A stretch of 64,000 nt of DNA from Vicugna pacos (taxonomy: Eukaryota > Chordata > Mammalia > Artiodactyla > Camelidae): the NCBI RefSeq assembly GCF_048564905.1, contig NC_132989.1, forward strand, positions 20,355,257 to 20,419,256, read 5' to 3'. Of the stretch, positions 58,003-64,000 are shown piece by piece. How positions within the stretch are numbered: position 1 is the first letter of the stretch; each line of letters begins with the position of its first letter. Position numbers and translations under genes: made by a program. The notes under the pieces were generated by a model. That model was not told the origin of the DNA and ran no database searches. It was given only the letters and a program-made list of their open reading frames with translations.

Positions 58003-58470
58003 TAGTTATTAATGCTCTGTAACAAACTACCCCCAAAACTTAGTGACTTAAAACATTTAGTGTCTCTCCCACTTTCTGTGGGTCAGGAATTCAGAGGAGG
58101 CCTAGCTCAGTGGTCTCCTATGAGATGCACTCAATGAATCACTTCCAAACTGGCTCACTCACGTGGCCGCCAAGTTGGTCTGGTTGCTGGCAGGAAGCCT
58201 CCCTTCCTGTGCGCTGGGCTGTGTCGGCCCTCCCAACATGGTGGCTTGCTTCCCCCAGAGGGAGCAAGTCCAGAAACTAAGGCAAATGCTACAAGGTCCT
58301 GAGACTAGTCTTCAAAGTCACACTCCGTTGCTTCTGCAATTTTCAGATTCCTACTGACCCCACTGCGATCAGGACTGGGATCCTTATTCACAGTTGGAGG
58401 GGAATGCACAGGGCAGTGAACACTGGGTAACAAGGATCGCTGGGAGCCACTTTGGAGGCTAGCTACCACA
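58003..58470 (-). mobile_element. MLT1-type solo LTR fossil (ERVL-MaLR), reversed
   Basis: The plus strand shows the reversed MLT1 ends: TAACAAACTACCCCCAAAACTTAGTGACTTAAAAC near the start and GAGCCACTTTGGAGGCTAGCTACCACA at the close. GGCTCACTCACGTGGCCGCC lies inside. It is a lone LTR, diverged and old, without internal retroviral genes. Confidence 0.78.
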
Positions 58471-58479
58471 AGAGCCCGT

Positions 58480-58985
58480 TCATTCATCCAGCACATTCGT
58501 ACTGAGTGTGTACTGAGGGGCTTCTGCCTTTTTGTCCCCTGCTTTAGAACTGCTTGCAATTTTCAAGAAAGAGATCTAGGAAGGCGTCACCTAGGCCTGA
58601 AAGAGGTGAAGAGGTACGCCATGTAGCTGTATGGAGGAAGAGTGTCACAGGCCCTGGGAACAGCAACTGCAAAGACTGTGTGTTGTGTGCAAGGGACAGC
58701 GCGGCAGCCGCGGTGGCTGTAGGAGGGAACTCGAGGAGAGGGCGGTAGAAGACAGGATGAGGCAAGAGATGGAGGGGAGAGCAGAGACCGTGGAGGGCAC
58801 CCTAGGTGCCTGTGAGAGCTCTGACTTTCAGTCAGTGAAATGGGAAGCCACTGGACATTTCTTAGCAGACAACTGATATGCTTTGCTCTAACATTCAGAA
58901 GGGCTCACTCTGGTGGCTGAGATCTAAAGAGACAGGCCAAGGGTAGGAGCAAGGGAACAAATGAGGAGGCTCTTGGAAAAATCCA
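58480..58985 (-). repeat. L2 LINE fragment, antisense
   Basis: It shows TTCATTCATCCAGCACATTCGTACTGAGTG, GGGAACAGCAACTGCAAAGACTGTG, CAGTCAGTGAAATGGGAAGCCACTGG and AAGGGCTCACTCTGGTGGCTGAG. The last three are hallmark reversed L2 phrases. It abuts the MLT1 fossil. Confidence 0.68.
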
Positions 58986-59514
58986 GACAACTTGTGTTGG
59001 AGTGCCATCCATGCAGGTGCTCAGTGGTCAGATTCTAGACTTGCTCTGCAGGTGATCTGGCACGATTAATTCACCATTCGAGGTAAAGGTTTTATTTAGG
59101 AGGAAGCATTTTTCATTATATCCCGGCACTGTGGCTGTCAAATGGTACCCTAAGGGACCTTGCAGGCTCTGAGATGCTTCACAGGGATTTGCTACTAGGA
59201 ACTGGGACACATGACACTTGATGTCCCCTGCATCATTTTCTAAGGGCAGTTGTGTTGATCTACTTCATTATGTGGGGTGAGGGCTGTCTTCTTAAGACAG
59301 ACCACAAATTCCAATGCCCTAAAGGAAAAGACAGACCACACACACACACACAGTATGAAACAATCCACCATGTATGAAACTGGAAGAAAACTATAGATTA
59401 GGAAAAATATTTGCAACAGAAAGGAAAATAGCTTACTACTCCTAACATTAAAAAACTCAAACATTCATAAGAAGACAACCAAGTAAGAAAATGGGTAAAG
59501 AGGATTTTCAAAAT

Positions 59515-59697
59515 GAGGCTCACAGGAGTACCTCCCTCGCTGCATTGTTGTGAGGTTAAAATGACAACGTACCTAAAGTGCTTAGCAGAGTTCCTGTCAC
59601 AAGAGGAATGCTCAATAAATGCTGCCCAATGCCACCACCACCACAACCAAGATGCTTATCCCCATCACCATCGCCACCACTATCAGCAACTCCGTTA
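59515..59697 (+). repeat. MIR 3' half followed by (CAY)n triplet tract
   Basis: CATTGTTGTGAGGTTAAAATGACAACGTACCTAAAGTGCTTAGCAGAGTTCCTGTC and AATGCTCAATAAATGCTGCC are a MIR 3' half. From about 59630 to 59697 it runs into CACCACCACCAC / CCCATCACCATCGCC triplets. Exon A begins only about 120 bp further on. Confidence 0.68.
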
Positions 59698-59814
59698 TCG
59701 TTGCCACAGGGTAAGAGCAGCCAGCGACATAACCGCTGGTCAACCCTGCACGCCAGTTCCAACCTAGTTTCCCCGAAGTCACTTCTCCACGCACAGTGAC
59801 CAATGAGGTATTAC

Positions 59815-59974
59815 CTTCTCATGGTTTTCTATTAGGATCTCAATGACGATGTTCTGAAACTTGATATCCATGATGGCTGCTACGGTTTCTTCCTGAGGAC
59901 GCAGCAGGGTGGGTCCGAACACCACGCCAAGGTTTGCCACCGTCATCAAATTCTGCTTGTGGTTGTTAGCAACA
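59815..59974 (-). CDS. ARHGAP26: ARHGAP26 exon A: C-terminal part of the RhoGAP domain
   Basis: This 160-nt exon is bounded by a strong acceptor (pyrimidine-rich TTTCTTTTCCTTCCTCCCAG just above 59974) and the donor GAGAAG|GTAATA. Its first base (T) finishes a codon from the upstream exon, and it ends in phase 0. It encodes 53 residues, starting [20 protein letters not shown] and ending EILIENHEK. The segment [16 protein letters not shown] is the conserved RhoGAP motif whose Asn (exon residue 14) helps hold the Rho-type GTPase and catalytic pocket, as in p50RhoGAP. The catalytic Arg finger lies in an upstream exon outside the window. The rest, [18 protein letters not shown], forms the last helices. 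As I recall, it is identical or nearly so to human GRAF1, as expected for a catalytic fold. An open frame also extends upstream into the intron to about 60150, but it lacks GAP homology. Confidence 0.96.
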
Positions 59975-62274
59975 CTGGGAGGAAGGAAAAGAAACGGCAC
60001 AAATGAGGGAAATAGTGCAGAAGAGACAGTGGACTTCCTGTACCCTTCCACCTCCAGGCTCCTCACCTGGGAGGAGGCAAACCTGGGGCCATATTCCGAC
60101 GCCCCTGGAGTCCACAGAGAGACTTTTCCACTCATCTTTTCATCTACCAAAGTTTCAGAACTCTCCAGTGCTCAGGCTCCTTTGCTGTTTTGGGATGTGA
60201 CACTCTTTACCATTTCCATTTTGCCTAAAACAACCAACCAACCAACCAAAGTGGCCGCCTGCCGACATGTGAATGTCTGCGCTTCTGAATCCCTGTTCGG
60301 CAAATCCAGGTAACTGCTAATCCCTCTTAGTTACAGCTTTTATACTTGGCTGGTGCTGAAACCACTGTGATCATTAGCATTTTCTCCAGTGCCAACAGAA
60401 AAACGCCTGACGGCTTTAATGCATTCGCAAACATAGGCCCAAAATAGACCTAATATTTTAAATGGGTAGATCTCAGTCAGGAAACTCAGCACTTTTGGCT
60501 TGACGCAGCAAAGCCCCAGCACATCAGACACGTGCTTTACATTAAGCGAAACATGTGGCATAAACAGAAATAAAAACACACTACTGTGTATCTATGTATA
60601 TGGGTGTGTTTATATTGTCACTTACACTCAAAGTCTAAGGCACATTCAAGGTCAGCAGGACTGGGGTCTGAGTAAGCTGCTAAACACATCTGTGTATTTT
60701 TGGATAAACAACTCCTCAACACACATATCTGAAATCCACACCCGGGCCACCATGACCCAGCCTAAGACGGAATTGCTCATTTGCTGGCCCTGCATATAAA
60801 AATACACAAACTATCTATTGACAACAAATGGGTTAAAAAGTTAAGGCCATTCAGTATTGTTGCGAAAACATTAGGGGCTTCCCTAAATCACCTGTTAGAA
60901 GAAGGAAACTATTCATTACTAGAAACTAGAGAGAAATTGGGCAGAGAAGGAGTTTGCTCAGACATACCTCTCTAACATTAGTGCTATTTATACTGAGCGT
61001 TTTTTTTTTTTTCACACAATTCTATAAATGTTTGCACTGTTTCTCTTGGATACTTCTATTCTGGAGGCGGAAAAGAGGTTCTACTGCTTTAAGTGCTGGT
61101 TTTGAAACTGAGCCTTTACTGAAACACTACATCAATCAATTTTATCAGCAGATGTGTGTTTTTCCTTTAAGTCTCCAGGGCTAAAAGTCTAATTTCATAA
61201 GAACTCGTCTTCTGAAAGGGGTGCTTAGGTCAGTGATAACTGGAACGGCTCAGTCAGGAAGGGAGTTTTCTTTTTGATTGCTAAGCAACACCTGCAGCAA
61301 GGAGACTCTGCCACTGATGCGTTGGCTTGTTTCTGGTCCACATAAGAATCTTTTATAAACCTTTTTTTGAGTTGAAGCTGAATCTCCTGGTTTTAGTTAT
61401 AGTTTGCCCTTCTACCCAGAACCCCATCAGGTTTCTAGTCTGCAAGCGTTCATGCAGATGGCCAAGGTCGTACCTGGCGAGGGGGGAAAGACTGGTTCTG
61501 GGCCTCAGTCGATCAGCAAGTCTGCATATTTACAAGCTGCTTGTCACATCGCTACTTTCAACATGAGCTCCTTTGCGTGGAAAGCGGATTCCATGCTCTT
61601 ATCCTTCCCCTCCCAAATGAGCCAAGTCAGTAGGCTTACTTACCCCCTTGTCACAAAAGTCCCTTGTGCGAATGAATCAACAAGCTATTTATGCATGAAA
61701 GGACTTTTAAATTGTAGACCGATATAAAAATACAGGGTTTGGATGATGACTGCTTTTCACCATCACGCTTCTCAACACTACATCCGCCTAAAGCAACAGC
61801 CTCTTAACGAGGCTCCTTGACTAGAATCCCTGGGTTCGGCTGCATCCTGCCTGCCACCACCAGTGACCGTCTACAACTCAGCTCTGCTCAAGCTGTGGAA
61901 AACTCCAAGGGTCTCGCACCTCACTGGGTTGCTAGCTGAGAATGCAGAGACAGTGTACAAGCAGGGTTCAGCGATGCTTCCACCACTGGATTGTTCTGAT
62001 AACGGTGATGATAAACCACTAGTGGTCCCCATTGTTTTTTTGTTGTTCGTTTGTTTTTCATTTTTCATTTTTATTACATAGAATTGTTACAATCTGACTG
62101 CACATGTACAATATATTGCATGTAAATACATATATACAATATACTGCGTATGTTCTTACAATTTACATATATATACTATTCATTGTTTCTAAGAATGTTT
62201 AGAGTCTTAGCTTTTTAAACTCGCATAGTTTTCAAAAGAATAAAGCCAACCACAAAATAAGAATTAATTTAAAA

Positions 62275-62445
62275 AGACACATACACCCCACTATTAACAG
62301 CAACATTCTTTACAATTGCCAAGATACGGAAGCATCCTAAGTGCACATCAATAGATGAATGGATAAAGAAGATACAGAATATATATGTAATGGAATACAA
62401 CTCACCCATAAGAAGGGTATTTTGCCATTTGCAGCCCTTCATTCA
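62275..62445 (+). repeat. L1 ORF2 3' fragment, sense
   Basis: CTATTAACAGCAACATTCTTTACAATTGCCAAGATACGGAAGCATCC, then CACATCAATAGATGAATGGATAAAGAAGATACAGAATATATATGTAATGGAATACAACTCACCCATAAGAAGGG, matches the end of L1 ORF2. It is a dead fragment with no usable frame. Confidence 0.84.
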
Positions 62446-62589
62446 CTTTTCTTTTTTTCACTTCAAAAACCAGAATTTTATAACTAGTATAAACATTTCT
62501 ATTGCATCAAAAACAACAACCCATTATTTTTAATACCAAGTCCAAACGCTGATGAAAGATCATTCCTGTTTCCAACTCACTTCTAAGCC

Positions 62590-62735
62590 CTCTGCCACCT
62601 CCCAGCTCTGGGTCCCTGGGCAAAGGACTCAATGTTTAAGCTTTGGATTCCTCATCTTTAAAAAAAAATAAGGGTAAATTATACTTCTACTTCATGAGGT
62701 TGTTGTACAGATTAAATGTGATACCACATGGGAAA
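62590..62735 (+). repeat. MIR SINE
   Basis: It shows CCACCTCCCAGCTCTGGGTCCCTGGGCAAAGGACTC, TTCCTCATCTTTAAAAAAAAATAAGGG and CTACTTCATGAGGTTGTTGTACAGATTAAATGTGATACC. Confidence 0.73.
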
Positions 62736-62739
62736 TGTA

Positions 62740-63095
62740 GTGATGATGAGAATAATTCACTCCCCATCCTCTTTCCACTTTCATATCCATCTGCCGTTGT
62801 CATTCCTCTCCCCAGAACGTTCTCTTTCTCGTCTTTCTTTGCTTGGAAAACTGCTGATCTGCAAGGCACAGCTCAAATAGCTCCCTTCCTGTCTGAAGTC
62901 TTCTGTCTAGTCTGACCCCAATCCTCCACTCCTCAGCGAAGTCAGAGGGTTGGCCTGCCCCTGGATCTATTTTGTGTTACTACCATCTTGACTGCTGCCT
63001 TAGGACAGAGATCGTGCTCATTTTAGTCGGTAACACCAGTGCTCAACACAGGGCCCGGCCCAGGAGAAACACAACTAAAGTTCAATGAGGTGTGA
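62740..63095 (+). repeat. L2 LINE 3' region
   Basis: It shows CTTTGCTTGGAAAACTGCTGATCTGCAAGGCACAGCTCAAATAGCTCCCTTCCTGTCTGAAGTCTTC, GACAGAGATCGTGCTCATTTTAG and AACACCAGTGCTCAACACAGGGCCCGGCCC, then GTTCAATGAGG. It is one of the better-preserved L2 copies here. Confidence 0.7.
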
Positions 63096-63234
63096 AAAGA
63101 TCACGGGGGTTTCTGAGCAGACATAAAACAATTATTCTCACTCCAGCTACTTACTCGTAAAATCTCAAAGTATTATTATTGATTTTGGGGGAACGTATCT
63201 CAACAATCCCAGCCTCCCTCTTCGAAGGCTGGAG

Positions 63235-63600
63235 CTGCGTTCCATTTCTTAGATTTAATTAATGAGTAATAATTACTCTGATTTACAGGCCCCAATGACC
63301 AAAGGCATTTGGAAAAAAGGTCCGGTTAACTGTGGATAAGCATCTCTGAATATAAATCAGCTTGAGGCTACCCACCATAATTCATTTCCTTTTTAATGAC
63401 CCATTTTATTTTAGAACTTACAAAAACACATTGATCTAAGTCTTAGGAAACTTTTGGGGGAAAAAACGCTGCACCTTTCATGACTAACCACCATTATCTT
63501 TCAGCACACTGAAGTAACAAATTGATCTATCACTCGGTTATTACTGCTCACAACTTGGTACGGCTATGTTCATTACTCTACGATGAATTATTAATGGCTG
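63235..63600. promoter_or_regulatory. Repeat-poor AT-motif block, candidate intronic enhancer
   Basis: No repeat is recognisable. Homeodomain-type cores recur: ATTTAATTAATGAGTAATAATTACTC (63255-63280), AAATTGATC, GAATTATTAATGG and TAATTCATT. A TGACCAAAGGCA (nuclear-receptor-like) site also occurs. Such density in repeat-free intron suggests a conserved regulatory element, but this is inference without comparative data. Confidence 0.3.
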
Positions 63601-64000
63601 GAGATCGCTCTATATCCCAGAGAGAAAGGCACAGACCTCAGCCTCCACTGGCACCAGCCATCCATTATAGCTGATGAATATACCGAGGTGTGGGAGGCGG
63701 GCTGGCAGGGTGCGGGGGAGCCTGGTCCAGCCGAGGCCACGGGACTCATTCATTAGTGAGGTCTATAAAACATGGGGAGCCTGCTTTCTGGCTTGGTAAT
63801 TGAGCTGCGTGAGCTCTTCCTCTCACAGCCCAGAATGGCATATTGAGTCCTGACTTAAAATCCACACACAAAGGTCTCTTGTGCACGACTGCACATCCCG
63901 CTGAGGGAGGTTCTGACCTGCCTCTCCCAGGTCCACGGGGACTCTTCCGTGGAGCCTCCTGAGAGAGCAGTCAGTTCCACAGGTTGCAGAGACACAGAGG

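Larger units (their letters stand above)
45666..59814 (-). other. ARHGAP26: Intron between exons A and B
   Basis: Length is 14,149 bp. It is a phase 0 intron between Lys (GAG AAG|GTAATA) and Ile (AG|ATA TTT). The contents are mainly MIR (alternating orientation), a triplet-repeat duplication, a purine block with a quadruplex candidate, MLT1-like LTR fossils, an L2 and a SINE. Stretches 48050-49660, 50310-51750, 51900-53280 and 55760-57120 show no gene and nothing I can name. Confidence 0.93.
1..64000 (-). other. ARHGAP26: ARHGAP26 (GRAF1) locus, internal genomic segment
   Basis: Three minus-strand exons, in the right order and with matching splice phases, place the whole window inside one large gene. 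From memory of the family, GRAF1 is BAR - PH - RhoGAP - Ser/Pro-rich linker - SH3, a GTPase-activating protein for RhoA and Cdc42. It acts at the plasma membrane in clathrin-independent (CLIC/GEEC) endocytosis and binds focal adhesion kinase through the SH3 domain. Only the end of the RhoGAP domain and the start of the linker are encoded here. No promoter, first exon, terminal exon or poly(A) site of the gene is visible. No second gene is supported on either strand. The assignment to ARHGAP26 rather than ARHGAP10 or ARHGAP42 rests on the post-GAP sequence (exons B and C), where the paralogues differ completely. Confidence 0.93.
59975..64000 (-). other. ARHGAP26: Intron upstream of exon A (5' end outside the window)
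   Basis: It starts at the exon A acceptor. The preceding RhoGAP exon (ending, from memory, with a segment like QMLQLLMNHLAN) was looked for on the minus strand up to 64000 and not found, so the intron is at least 4 kb. 60000-62270 has no element I can name beyond a CCAA tract near 60227-60250. An L1 fragment, MIR and L2 follow, then a repeat-poor end. Confidence 0.85.

Noticed and set aside
59815-59974. Assignment to ARHGAP10 or ARHGAP42 instead of ARHGAP26
   Set aside because: The GAP exon alone is similar in all three, but exons B and C carry the GRAF1-specific IFNTVPD...LTNAQLHLSRK and SLQPNMNSSDPD sequences.
59975-60150. Open frame running upstream of exon A into the intron
   Set aside because: The acceptor is strong and the homology to the RhoGAP family starts exactly at it. 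The upstream residues show no similarity to the GAP fold.
1-64000. CRISPR array, operon, prophage or other prokaryotic system
   Set aside because: All coding content is spliced mammalian exon. The direct repeats are target-site duplications or simple repeats, with no regularly spaced repeat-spacer pattern.

Overview
This is mammalian nuclear DNA, most likely from a camelid (camel, llama or alpaca). The window is almost entirely intron and old repeats. At least four copies of a tRNA-derived SINE have the head I know from the camelid Ala-tRNA-derived (vic-1-like) family: a GGGGAGGGTATAGCTCAG-type A box, then GTCCTGGGTTC, then an AATAAATAAACCTAATTACC tail. Cetartiodactyl-type L1 3' ends are also present. 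The only genuine protein-coding content I can support is three internal exons of one host gene on the minus strand. They encode part of ARHGAP26 (GRAF1), a BAR-PH-RhoGAP-SH3 protein.

Transcription runs from high to low coordinates. Exon A (59815-59974) encodes the C-terminal part of the RhoGAP domain. Exon B (45527-45665) encodes the segment just after it. Exon C (31781-31934) encodes a Ser/Asn-rich linker. Splice phases match exactly across A-B and B-C, so the three join into one open frame. The start of the gene (BAR, PH, first half of RhoGAP) lies beyond position 64000. The Pro/Ser-rich remainder and the SH3 domain should lie below position 1. I looked for the next downstream exon in 1-31780 and did not find it.

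The rest is four intron segments. 1-8.5 kb is rich in antisense L2 with MIR, antisense L1M and a short L1 tail insertion. 10-25 kb carries MIR, MER5A, two more L1 tails and a SINE inserted into a MIR. 26.4-28.5 kb is a reversed MLT1-type LTR fossil followed by a reversed L1 that is split by a SINE. 38.8-40.9 kb has MIR, MER5A, a Tigger MITE and a small CpG-dense patch. 43-54 kb is dense in MIR. 55-58.5 kb holds a cluster of MLT1-like LTR fossils. 62-63.1 kb holds L1, MIR and L2. The last 0.8 kb is largely repeat-free and rich in homeodomain-type AT motifs.

I see no CRISPR array, operon, prophage, new enzyme system or other undescribed biological system. The most useful observations are the exon reading, the divergent linker exon, recent retroposon insertions with intact target-site duplications, an inverted SINE pair, two G-quadruplex candidates on the template strand, and a few candidate regulatory blocks. 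Repeat boundaries were read by eye and are approximate.
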